A stretch of 64,000 nt of DNA. Source: Cryptomeria japonica. Taxonomy: Eukaryota; Streptophyta; Pinopsida; Cupressales; Cupressaceae. Numbering within the stretch: the first letter of the stretch is position 1; every line of letters starts with the position of its first letter. Positions 24,410 through 36,044 of the stretch are shown here, piece after piece. Where the stretch lies: assembly GCF_030272615.1 (NCBI RefSeq), contig NC_081406.1:241987718-242051717 (forward strand). Reading direction: 5' to 3'. The translations under genes were made by a program, and so were the position numbers. The notes under the pieces are model-generated. The model was not told the origin of the DNA. It ran no database searches and was given only the letters and a program-made list of their open reading frames with translations.

Positions 24410-25960
24410 CAGATGATAGAGACGGTTTCTCGTACGAGTTGCTGCCTAAACTCGCACGATAGTTTAATGACCTCCAGATGATAATTTGATGAGTATGATG
24501 ATTATTCGTATGATAATATGAAAAGGGTTAGACGACAATTCTCTAAAAGAAGAACAACAATTCTGTATACTCGGACGACAATTCTGACAGGGCCAAACGA
24601 TAAATTGACAGGACCAATGATGTCTCGTATGATAATATGTATATAGCCAGACGATAATTCAGTAGACTCATATGATAATGTATTGGACAAAGATGAGAGT
24701 TTGACACTGACAGAGTTTTGACGACTGACAGAGACCAAATTTTGATTAGGACTGAGTTTTGATGACTGACGTAAATTAGTTTTTGACACGGATAGAGTTT
24801 TGATCACTAAGTTGTCAATTGTTTTCTCCAATTTTAGTATTTCAGTTTCAATTTCAAGGATCAAAACATAGTAAACATGCAAGATGTACAATGACTTAAA
24901 GCACAACATGCTAACCCTACAGAAGTTGGCTTAGAGAAGAAAACCTTTGCTTGCAGACTCATGTACACACCTAATAGCTATTCAAAATATGACCGTTGAG
25001 TCTCACACAATGGATTCTCAATGTCATATTATCCAACTCCAAACGCTAATGGGGGCACAAAATGGCAAGTATCTTGGGAGAGTTACCATCTCTCTTGAAC
25101 AAAGATTATCCCCCTTTCAGAGGTGAATCAGGTAGCCTCTATTGTATAGTTCTTAGTTAGGAATTCCGTTCGAAATTACCCCTTGAAGTCACGCAAGCAT
25201 GATTGAGGCCTATAGCTCAACAAGGTACCGAAACAAGCTGTAGTCAAATAAACATGATTGAGACCACGAGGTCCTACAAAATGTTCGATATGAGAGATCT
25301 CAAAGAGAAAACTCAAATAATCTTGTCCTCTGAGACTTTAATCACCAGAGGCCTATTTATTATAGTGAGTTGGAATGCTTAGGTCCAGTTGTACTCACTT
25401 GGGTCATTTTCACAGGGTGATTACTTTTTCCCACTGTGACAGGCCCACTAAAGGTACACAAATCTCAAACTTAGAAAAAGCCTCAAGGGTCTGAATTTCT
25501 GATTGTCTGTACAGACAAGAGCATACTCTCCTACCTCTTAGATTTTTCTGAAAAACACAAAAGATAGATTTGTTCATTAACCAGATAGCAATTTAAGTGC
25601 CTAAAAAATGAATTTAAAGAAGACATGATGTTCACTTGAATCTCCTCAGGCAACCTGCAAAAACAATGAATCAGTAGTCATATTGTTTTTGTGCGACAGG
25701 CGTGTTCTTCGACAAACGTTCTGCAAAAACTAATTAGGCTGTCAAAATTTCTCAACCAAACAGACAACAAGCCAGGATCAACATTAGTACCAAAAAAATT
25801 TCAACAAGAAAAGCCCTAAAAGTACAGTCTGTTTTCAATACAAAAATACAGAATACCATACGAGTATTCTCACCGGGCCATATGATAATTCACGATGGAC
25901 TGTACAATATCTACAGTTTATCGTTAGGGCTTCTATGAAAACTCGTATGAGTTTCTGCAG
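24410..25960 (-). other. 5' leader of element D with two motif arrays and conserved block
   Basis: Arrays of words such as cgtatgataatatg, agacgacaattc and catatgataat lie at 24410-24690, with a shorter set at 25850-25960. Between them 25340-25470 matches the blocks of A and B (minus-strand ACTATAATAAATAGG). No gene is supported here. Confidence 0.55.
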
Positions 25961-26045
25961 AAACTGTATGGACAAAAATCCAAAAGATAAATCTGAAAAA
26001 TAAAATGAAGTTAATTTGTGAGGCAGAAAGATGTAGTCTTCTACC

Positions 26046-26060
26046 CCACGGTGGGCACCA
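26046..26060 (-). other. Primer-binding site of element D
   Basis: The minus strand reads TGGTGCCCACCGTGGGG starting at 26060, four bases after the 5' LTR end. It resembles the TGGCGCCCACCGTGGGG site common in Tat-type plant gypsy elements. Confidence 0.75.
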
Positions 26061-26064
26061 AATA

Positions 26065-27354
26065 TATGTGTGTGAAAAGTGGACAAGTATCTGCAAACTG
26101 TAAGACACAACACTTCAATTAAGTCATTGCATGCATGGTTAGATAGATATAATCATGAATATAAAAACCATAACAAATCGACCTATTGCCTTCTAAAAGA
26201 TGTGAGTATAGACTTGCTCTCAGATTTGTCTAAACAATACCAATGACTAGACTACACCAAGACGAAGGATTTAATCTACATGAGCACAAGAATAAGCTAA
26301 ATATATGCAAGATAAGCTAGATATGCAAGATTAAGATAGATGAATAAATAATAAGCTATATGAATTCAAGCAATCATAATTAAACTAAATATGCAAAAAG
26401 CTAAACTAAGATGCAATAATATTAAAACACAATATCTTCAATGAATCTAGAGCAAAAACTGTATAATAACAATAAATCTCTAGGGTGTTTTGAATGAAAG
26501 ATGAAGGCTGAATTTATAGAGACTCAAAAGAGAGACCAACGGTCAAGATTGATTAGCAATGAGCGGTTGAGATTCCTCAATAAAAAGCACATTTCAGGAT
26601 AATTAAAATAATTGAGAGATCAAATTCAGTTAATCTTGAGATAGATTCCAATTATAGCTTGATTGAATGCATTCAGATTTTAAGTCTGAGTTTGCATTGG
26701 AGATTAAATTTAGTCGATTCCATGCAATCGAGATAAAAATAGGTGATTCCATGCACTTTTCTTTAATTTGCTCAAGATTTTAATTTAGAAAAAGCCTTTT
26801 CAATGCAACTGAACTTATTTTCTCTAAAACTTTGAGTTTTAATTTTAGAGAAAATGATTAATTCAATTTAATTGTTTTTCCGATTTTCCAAGTTATCTCA
26901 ATTTTAGAAAAAGAAATATCTTAAGTTTGATTTCTCCTTTCAATTTAATTATTTTCTTTTGTTTTCAATTTAACTCTTTCTTCTGCAAATTAATTCCTCT
27001 TTTTGTGATAAATCTCTCTTTGTAAATTAATTCTCTTTTTTTGTAATTAATTCTTTTTTGTAAATTAATTCCTCTTTTTATGATTAAATGGTAAATTTAT
27101 TTATTAATTAAATATGCTAGAATAATTAATTAAATAAATAGAATAATTGATTAAAATGATTTACTTGGAATGATTTAATTAATTAAATAAACATTTAATT
27201 AACATTGAGTGATTTATTTGCCTTTTAACATTAATGATGGAGAAATTAATTAATTAGGTGCTCAAGGTTAATTTAATTGCCTTTGGTTAGGACCTTGGTG
27301 ATGTTGTCGAAATTAGGGGCCCATGGTTTAGATGACCATTTTGAGGGTATTATA
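26065..27354 (-). repeat. 5' LTR of element D
   Basis: 1290 bp, partner of 14525-15841. Its minus-strand start is TATAATACCC, so the usual TG has become TA by one C to T change read on the plus strand end. Confidence 0.85.
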
Positions 27355-27561
27355 GGAATATGTTTGTTATCTACCAAGATTGTTAGCATAAAAATATTTT
27401 TTGATAGAACCCCCCAAAAAATATAATACATACACCATTATTGCCTATGATAGCTGGCAATTTATCATATAATCAAATTGATACCAGCATGATTGGGGTT
27501 TTAAGTAATCAAGAAAAGGTAATTTTATTCAAAGTAAGAGGCCAATTTCCACATCATAATG

Positions 27562-27720
27562 GGACATAAATGTTCCAAGAAGAAGCTATTTTATATTAAT
27601 TATAGTATCAATGAAGAAGAAGAAGAGCTAGTAGTGGTTGTGGAAGACTCAAAAAATGCCCTACCAACTATCTCTTTCTATGCATTATTAGGATTAGCAC
27701 CTCATAAACCATTAAGATAA
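27562..27720 (+). pseudogene. Ty3/gypsy gag-protease fragment
   Basis: A 52-codon stretch reads GHKCSKKKLFYINYSINEEE followed by acidic residues, then LPTISFYALLGLAPHKPLR and TAA. In chromovirus-type Ty3/gypsy elements the zinc knuckle GHKC is followed by an acidic linker and then PxISxHALxG at the start of protease. This scrap is in the sequence that D interrupted, and no further coding sequence follows. Confidence 0.6.
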
Positions 27721-28245
27721 TGAATTTACTTAATAAGTTGCAACATAATTGAACTATTTCATTTACCAACCTTAAAATTTTAAATTATTATTACAAATTG
27801 AGGTATAATTAGTTGTGTAGACACTGAAATTTGGTTAATTTAATTAATTGAATTTTGCTATCATGAGTGTACCTTTAATTAAATAATTACACATTATTTA
27901 ATTAATTAGTGTTCCCTCCTTCTAGCTAATTAATCTTATTAATTACGCTATAGTCCTCTTTTAATTAATTATTTGACAATCATAAATCATTTAATTAATT
28001 AAATTTGACCCTTTTCTTCTATTAAATAAATCAAATGCATAAATTGATTATTTAATTCATTTTGAATTTTTCCTCTTAATTCCCTCATAGAATTAATTAA
28101 TTAAATTAATTAATTGCATTTCATCATATGTGTCCTAACTATAATCCTCCTTTAACCCACATCTACCCTTCCCTCTAGCCTAACCCACCTAACTAACAAA
28201 GGGTTTAGTCAACCCTATCCCTTATCCCTCATCGTATGTGTGTAT

Positions 28246-28530
28246 TTCCTAAAATTTGGGAAAATATCCCAAATATCTTAAATTATGGAAATATCCTCAT
28301 TTTTGGAGGAACCATTTCCTAAAATTTGGGGAAAATATCCCAAATATCTTAAACCATGGAAATATCCTCATTTTTAAAAGAACCATTTCTTAAAATTTGG
28401 GGAAAATATCCCAAATATCCTGTCATGGAAATCTTCTCATTTTGGAAGGGAATCAAATTGCTTAAAATTTTGGAAAATATCCCAAATTTCCTAAACCATG
28501 AGAATATCCTTATTTTGCAATCTCTTTTGA
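28246..28530. repeat. Four tandem 71-bp units inside the solo LTR
   Basis: The phrase cctaaaatttggggaaaatatccc starts again at about 28247, 28318, 28391 and 28461. Each unit also keeps catggaaatatcctcattt. The fourth is the most diverged. Confidence 0.8.
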
Positions 28531-28563
28531 AATAAAACCTTCCAATTTGGGTGTCTCATTCCC

Positions 28564-28980
28564 AAATAGGCACGTGTCCTCAAGGACCCTTGTCATTCTT
28601 TTCCATGACACCTACCCTTCTAAAGGACACTTGTTATTTCCATCCATGACACTTTCCCTTCTCAAAGACAAGTGTCTCATTTAGTCAACCTTATCCTCTT
28701 TCCCTCACCATATGTATGTACATTCCCAAATATCTTGAATTGGCTAATATTTGGGGAACTTTCCTAAAATCTGGGGAAATATCCTCATTATCTTGATATT
28801 TGGAAATAATTTCATATTTGGAATGGAAAATTCTTATTTGGTTGTTTGTCTCTCAAATAGACATGTGTCCTCAAGGACACTTGTCATTCTTTTCCATGAC
28901 ACTTGACCTTCTCAAGAACACTTGTCATTTCCATCCATGACACTTGTCGTTCTCAAGGAAAAGTGTCTCATTTTCATGCC
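28564..28980. repeat. Direct duplication of about 120 bp in the solo LTR
   Basis: caaatagrcacgtgtcctcaagga... at 28564 recurs at 28854 with the same order of ccatgacac, cttctcaaggaca and aagtgtctcatt words. The intervening part also repeats weak copies of the 71-bp unit. Confidence 0.7.
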
Positions 28981-29372
28981 TCTTCTTCTCCCATCTTGGC
29001 CTATTTAATCCCCTCATTTTCCTTCACAATCCATCCACTTTCATTTTCATACTGTTATAATGCCAATTTAATTACTCACATCCATACACTTTGCATCTCA
29101 TTTTAGCTTAATCTAGCTTGCATACTCATCATCATGGAGCATAGCTAGCACCCTTGGAAGCACAAAATTGAGCACACATCAAATCGAAGGACAATCAAAT
29201 CAAAGGAATAAAATGGAGTTTGCATTTCTATTTCTTTTTGTCAATTATGCTTCGTTTATTCCTTTTTAGCGTTCTAATCTTGAGTGTTTGAATAATTTGT
29301 ATTTGTAAGGTTGTTGTTTTTGTTATTTCAATCATCTTTATTTCACACACACATTTTTACTCACACAAGTTG

Positions 29373-32055
29373 TTCGAAGAAATGTTATAATATTAAACTA
29401 ACTATGTGAGATTACATGCTGATTAAACTACGTTTATTATCCCATAGCTAAAGTAGGGGCGATTAAGATGAACCTCCACTTCAATGGTAAAACATTTGAA
29501 CCAAAAGGATTGCATACAAACTAGCTCATTGAAAATGCAAAATATGCTTCACAAGGGAGTAGATAATGGAATGACCCTTGTCCTTTCTGCACTTAAAATT
29601 TTAGTTTGTGTGGTTTGACATTTTGTCAAACACTTGGTAGGTATTTTCCTTAGAGCTAATTTCTGAGTTTTCCTTTGTTTCCGAGGTTTAGTTTGTTGCC
29701 ATGTTGCTTTGAAAAAAGAGTTGAATACAATATCTAATAGATAACAATGACAAGATAATAAAGATAACAATCATAGGCTTTTCTTATTTCAAATTGATAC
29801 AATCTGGAAACATGAAAATCATAATTTTTTAGGCAACAAAACATTTTAGGTTGCTTCTAGAAACTTGGTACAGGTTTGATAACATTATTACCCTCCTTTA
29901 AAAACTCATAACTCTTCAAGATATTGCATTTACAAGTCAATGTTCGACATACCCATTTAGGCAGCGTTGTAGAAATTATTTACAATCTTCGATATCAACA
30001 ATGCGCATGCATAGCCAGGCACAACTCTCTAAGGTCTGATTGGTTCGACTGTAGTAAACTTCCAACAACTAAAATGATTTTTTTGATATCAAAGAGCCTT
30101 CCCAACACCCACGACCCTGTTGTTAATGATCAGCCAAACACAACTCGATTAGATTGGGATATAGTTCTAGTTCTGACATGTACGACCCAACAAATGACAT
30201 ATACAACCAGCAAATGAAAAGTATGACCCAATGGCCTGAAGTACATCCTCATTGTAGTGATGGTACAACCAGACAAAGTATTATAGCCACAAAAAAGATT
30301 TGGCATAGTAGAAAGTTCTTTACATCCTTCCCAAGTCGTTCCTCTGTGTTAGGAATGAAGTCATTAATAAAAAAAATTGTAACCTGTATAGTAATTTGAA
30401 AGAAATCTTTAAACTTCCCAGACCCTATATTCCAATGGCGTAGAAAGTATTACTAATGAGGGGCAGCGTCCTCAAAAGCCTTGCATCAATCTTCTACAAT
30501 CACACATATGCAATCTCCAAGCAAGCATGCATGTACGTCCCAATTGAAGGCCAATATATAACTTCTCTTTGGAGGTTGACTTCCCAGCATATGCAATGTG
30601 GGATTAAACATTAAAATATTTTATTATTTTTTACACAAGTGATTTGAGGCCCATGCATCCTCATGAAGTGTCCAGCCTAGGGAGGCACACTTTTCTAAAC
30701 AACTTAAAATAATAAAGTGACTTTATAATAAACATGTACTTTTAATTTGATAGTCACTTTATAAATACTGCATCAACTTCATGCATTAAAATAAAATATC
30801 AATCAAACTTGGAAAAATCTATGCAATAACTCATTGGAAAGATCTCGACGAAACGCTCTAGGTCCAATACTGAAAATACAGAATCACTACCCATAATTGA
30901 CTTAAAACCCCATCAAATGAACTTGGTTTGGACTCAAAATAAAATTGCCTAGGCCAAAATCCACCTAGATCCCTTATGTGTCTCGGTTAGCCCTCGAGAC
31001 CAAGGCAAAATGGGCTAACGACATATCATAATCTGACCTGCTAAAATGGAGACATTATAGATAAGGCTGGCTCATTCATTGTCATTAGAAATTCAATAAT
31101 CTAATATTTTCACATCACCAAATTTTTATTTTGATGAATATGGTAAAATGATTGCCTCCCAAAATAGATATTGGTCAGGCCATTCAACTAGTGTTAGGTT
31201 ACCATCTACCACTCTTTAAATTTTCTTTGAAGGCACACAAAAAGATTAGAGCAAGGGAAGAATACATTCAACACTAGTAAGAGATACTCTCTAGTTTTAA
31301 TGCCAACGAGGCAAAGGCATATTTGATCAATGTTAAGGAAAACACTTGTCTAAAGATGGGAGCATACTAACCAAAAGTAAGAGAGGAATAAGTGTTGGGA
31401 AGTGGGTTAACATTTTATGCTAACCAAAAGTAAGAGAGAAATAACTAGTAGTAATAATAGAAGAACAAGATTGGGAAGGAGGGAGATACATGCCATGCCA
31501 CTCAAAGGATTTGATATTTTTATTCTTTTATGACATATAGCTTGAGTACTTTTGATTCATATAGATTGTTAATAAATAAAACATGGATGACATTAGCCAA
31601 AGTAGAAAGATTAGCATCACTATCCAAATTTGTAACATATGAAGAAAACACTTGTGTAGCTAAAGCTTAACATGAATTATATTGATTTACTTAAAAAAAT
31701 AAATTACGATCAAATTCATCTTCTACATTAAGATAAGTAGTATTATTCTTATAACCTCTTAAAATTGATTTAAAGCCATGCCAATGTTCAATCCAAGACC
31801 TCTTAATAGAAAATGAGGAGGATGAGACTTTGACACAAACAAAAGAACAAACCTTAAAAGAAATAAAACTCAAAAGAAAGTTTAGATATAATTTAAACAT
31901 ATAAAAAAATTTAAAATTATATTTAAAAATAAAATTAATAAAATAAATCTAAATTCCAAAATAATGTAGGAGTACATTGGACAAAGTGGTAATCAACAAC
32001 ACCAAATAATAACCATTTGTGTTTTTTTCTTTTTAAGTATGAAGGAGGACATTTG
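29373..32055. other. Unrecognised stretch with possible decayed LTR remains
   Basis: No coding frame could be matched. 30640-30790 on the minus strand has phrases (aaagtgac, aagtcactttat, gatgcatgggcc) resembling the middle of the LTR at 32056, so it may be an old inverted relative. Open frames at 29549-29770 and 29924-30399 have no recognisable motifs. Confidence 0.35.
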
Positions 32056-33240
32056 TGTAATGTCCCCTTTTTAGCTACTCTCATTTTATGAATAATTAGC
32101 CTATCATTAGCCCTTGTAGGCTAACTCAAATGGTTAGAGGGTCCCATTTGGTAGAGATCAATGTATTATTTCTCTCAGAGTATATGTTCAGGTTTGGCCT
32201 TCGTTGGACTTTGTTTGGCTAACTTACTATTTATAGTAAGTCATCATCTTAGGTTAGTCATGGTTTCTATTTATAGCAGGGCACTTGGACAACCTATGAT
32301 TGCAATGTCGATCCCTTGCACGTCTAGTTTAATCAGATAACAAGGGATTTACTATTTATAGTAAATTAGTGGTTGATAGAGAGGGACCCTTACTATTTTT
32401 AGTAAGGCAATTGGATGCGCAGTGGACATAATGGTTAACTCCCATGTTCATAAGGAATGGGGAAATAATGATTATTTGTGGAGATATGTTATATTAATTA
32501 TTATTAAAGTGACTACTTTATTAGTAATTATTTACTGAGTGCAATTATAAAGTTATAAAGTCACTTTATACACAATGGGGCCATGATCCTCAATTTAAGT
32601 GATTTAAAAGTGAATTAAATGATTATGATTTATGGGGCCAAATATTAAAGTAATTCATAAAGTCAATGGGAGAACATAATATATTATTAAAAATGATATT
32701 AAAGTGCATTTATTATTTATGAGTATGAGCACCCAAGTTTGAAAAGTTATTTTATAAAGTTTTATTAAAACCCTAAGAGTGGATTTCAAAAGGGAATTAA
32801 AGGCATTTAAGAGTTGAGAGGATATAAAGGGTTTCAAAAAGCAAATCGAACTCATTCTTGATGTTATTTGACTCGTGCTTTATGATATGAGAGATAAGTG
32901 TAGAAATACACAAGGGTTTCAGTCATCTAAAACATTGGAGAACAAACTCTTCAGTGTTTGTGCAATTTTGAGGTTGTGCAATACCAACTGATATTATTAC
33001 TTGAGAGAGATTCATCTGGGAGTTCTATTTGTGCTTAAAAGTGAAGAATTTCATCTAGGGTTTGAAGTTTTTGGAGGTTTACCTACAGCAGACCTAGGTA
33101 TTCACCATTGGCAGCCATTAATGACAAATTACAAGCTTATTTGAGCAGATTGAAGGCATATGTTTGAGGGTTTTGAAGAGCTGATTCAAAGAATACATTC
33201 TAGATTTCTTATTGCATCATTTAAGAACAATACAATACAC
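32056..33240 (+). repeat. LTR of the TGTAATGTCCCC family, old copy
   Basis: Begins TGTAATGTCCCC, as do the LTRs at 54487 and 59190. It contains three copies of the inverted-repeat box TTACTATTT-TAGTAA (32222-32241, 32347-32366, 32388-32407). The right end is uncertain. No PBS or coding sequence follows, so it is a solo or fragmentary LTR. Confidence 0.55.
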
Positions 33241-36040
33241 AACCAAATACAATCTGGTCGTACCATCCTAGACATGTTGTACTGCTATAGCATGTGGTAC
33301 GTGTGGTTGTGATCAGGAGGAAGTGTGAACCAAATAGCAAATCACCTAACTTTTGGAGGTCTTCTTTCATCAAAGGTGGACGCCTAGCATATACAAGGTG
33401 TTTAGCATTGAATATAGGGTGGAGAAATAAGTGAATAAAGCAGATCAATCACTTTCAACTGTCACATTCATTGATAAATGTGCATTTCCAGATTTCAATA
33501 AAAGTGAACAACTTGTCTCTCTGGGTATGTTTTAGCATAAATGAGTTTGTATATATATTTCTATATGAAATAACAATCATTTCCAACTCTCTAAATTGCA
33601 TTCTAGTATCAGAATTTCCTTTGATCAAAGCATAGTAGACCTGTTTATTATCAATTTGCATCAAACATTCAAAACCAAACACAAAACAAAACAATATCTA
33701 TCATTGGCTTAGCAATCTAGTGTTTGTTGAAGTTAGAACCAATGGGGTTCTTACAATTTGATAATTGGATATCACATTCAAATTTATATTTGAAACATTT
33801 TTCCTCTCAAAAAGGTATTCAATATGTATGGGATGTTTCATCTTCACTTACAAGTAGAATATTGATAATGGAGATATTTGAGGAGTTGACTTGAAGGAGA
33901 GTCAAAGTTGAGTTTGGAGAGAGTTTGAATTTGCATGATTCCCCAATTTAATGTATAATTTATTGCTAAATTTATGCTTCCATGTGATGGAAAAGTCCCA
34001 CGTTTATTTAGAATCTTGCACATCACTTAGAGAATGAATGCCACTATTCTTATTTCAGTAGCCTTAGTTTGAAGTGCCACACAACTTTTGATTATTCTTG
34101 AAGTTTGGGAGGAACATTATTGAGATCATGGAATTGGAATTGACTTACAAATTAAAAGAGGATTTATCCCTATTTTCCCTCATATTCATGCTTTGTAGTT
34201 GTAATTTGGAAAATTTTCCAATTTCGACACTCTATTGAAGATAATTGTAAAAAGGGAAGGTAATTGTAAATATTGAATAAAAAAGTACTTTATTGCAAGT
34301 TTAAGTTATAATAAGGTGTTACAATTGTCTTTTGTAAGTTTGAATGCCATAGGAGAAGTTTAGTTTTAGCGATCAGAGTTAGTGTTGTCAAACAATGACC
34401 TAATTTTCATGTTATTGTTAATGTGTATTTTAGAGTGGGTATGTAGTGGATTTGCAAGTTTTTAAATTAGAGAATCATACATCTTGTAAGGGGTTACATT
34501 AGATTTTTTTTTTCCAATCTATTATATGTAATGCCACTCTTTTGTGATAATAAAATTGACATGTTCGGTGTTCACTAGTTGACTAATTATTATTTTTAAT
34601 AGTGAAGTGTTTTATTTTATTTTTATATTAAACAAGTAAATAATGTGTTGTTAGAGTATTGAAGGTTTGATAAAATCTTAAAAGAAATAGATTCTAATTA
34701 GTGCATAAATAAGGTTTTTGTGGTTTTCTTCAATCACTAGGAAAATGTAGGCTTTTATGAGGAGTTCGATCTCTTTAGACAATCTTCAATTTTTGTTGTT
34801 GTTGAGTCTTTTAGAGATCTTACTCAACTATAATACGTAATGCGGTATTGTGTTTCTACAAGGAGAAGGTTACCATTCATTGGGTCTCCTTCTTGATTGG
34901 ATAACAAAACACCGAGGTGTACAATCAAACAAGTTTACCAAAATGAAAAAAATTTGAATGGGTTCCTTTCCTAATTTTATAGGTTGATTGAATTCAATCA
35001 AAGAAACCAACACTTAACCAACCTAGATACAATAGTTAAGTCTATGAATAATGCATAATATGCTATGAAATTGACAAATAGACAATGGTACTTAGATTTG
35101 GATGTGATGATAGAATATTCCATTTTTTATTGTGATTAATGATCCAATTTTATTTTCTACTATTACAACCAAGATTGTGAAGCTCCAACAAACTAAAGAA
35201 TGCTTCATTTTATGTTTTGGTTAAAAAAAATAGTTGTGATTTTGACCCTTTTTCTATGGTCTAGAACCTAATATGTAGCCTTTGATCTTTACACCATTGA
35301 TCTTTTGAAGCTTGTTTTCTTCCGAAATATGAAAAGAACAACACTTTGAAGCAAAAATAAAACTTATGCTAGGGATAAGAAGTCAACTAACTTCTTTCCT
35401 TATGTCTTAGTCAAACTCTTGCATCAATTTAATGATTTGGAAGTAGTTAGAAGACACACTAAATAAAAATGCAAATGCTTATGCTCGTTCTTATGATCTT
35501 AGATGCTAATGGAATGTTCAAGTGATCAAAATGTTTGATACTATATGATGATGATTCCATCATCTAAAATAAATCAAGACTTTATTCTATTCAACAACAC
35601 CTTAGTATCACAATTAAATATTTTAAACTTGAATTAACATGCAATAATCAATTAAAAATAAATTAACTTAAATCTATATTTAAATTTAAAATTCAAAATT
35701 ACATCTACAATTCAATTAGATTTTAAATTACATTTATGATACCAACTTTCACTAAGTTATTCCATACTAATATATTCAAAGTTAAGTCTAGATCATTAAA
35801 AACAAGGACTAAGAACCAAATAATACTAGCTTTCACTAAATTATTCCTTCCCCCCTAAAAAACTTTCTCCCTTACGGGAACTTATTACAAACAAAAAAAT
35901 CCATTGAAAGTCAGTTCCTGCCCTGCACTTCGATTACATGTCAATGAATGGAGTTCGTTCTACCTAGATAATTTCATAAATAATCCAAAATATTGCTTTC
36001 CAAAATAATTCCATATGTTGGCGATTTGGCGTCAGAGGAT
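33241..36040. other. 2.8 kb without recognisable genes
   Basis: AT-rich, short frames only, no motif recognised on either strand. Confidence 0.5.
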
Positions 36041-36044
36041 TGGT

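Larger units (their letters stand above)
14525..27354 (-). mobile_element. Complete 12.8-kb LTR retrotransposon D without visible pol (LARD-like), carrying an antisense PMD gene
   Basis: Two similar LTRs of about 1.3 kb (14525-15841 and 26065-27354) bound a 10.2-kb internal region. The target duplication GGAAT is exact (14520-14524 and 27355-27359). PBS beside the right LTR and polypurine tract beside the left LTR show minus-strand orientation. Inside, in element direction: leader with motif arrays, gag-like frames (about 23930-22435), about 3 kb without any frame, then a PMD gene on the opposite strand near the 3' LTR. No reverse transcriptase, integrase or RNase H was found, so D is probably mobilised in trans. 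Antisense extra frames near the 3' LTR are known in Tat-lineage Ty3/gypsy elements. Confidence 0.85.
27816..29367 (+). repeat. Solo LTR with exact 5-bp target duplication
   Basis: Starts TGTAGACACTGAAATTTG and ends TTTTTACTCACACA, 1552 bp, flanked by AGTTG on both sides (27811-27815 and 29368-29372). The TGTAGACAC start and AT-rich ATTAATTAAT left third relate it to the LTRs of A, B and C. No internal region is present, so it arose by LTR-LTR recombination. GCCTATTTAATCCCC near 29000 is a weak TATA candidate. Confidence 0.85.
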
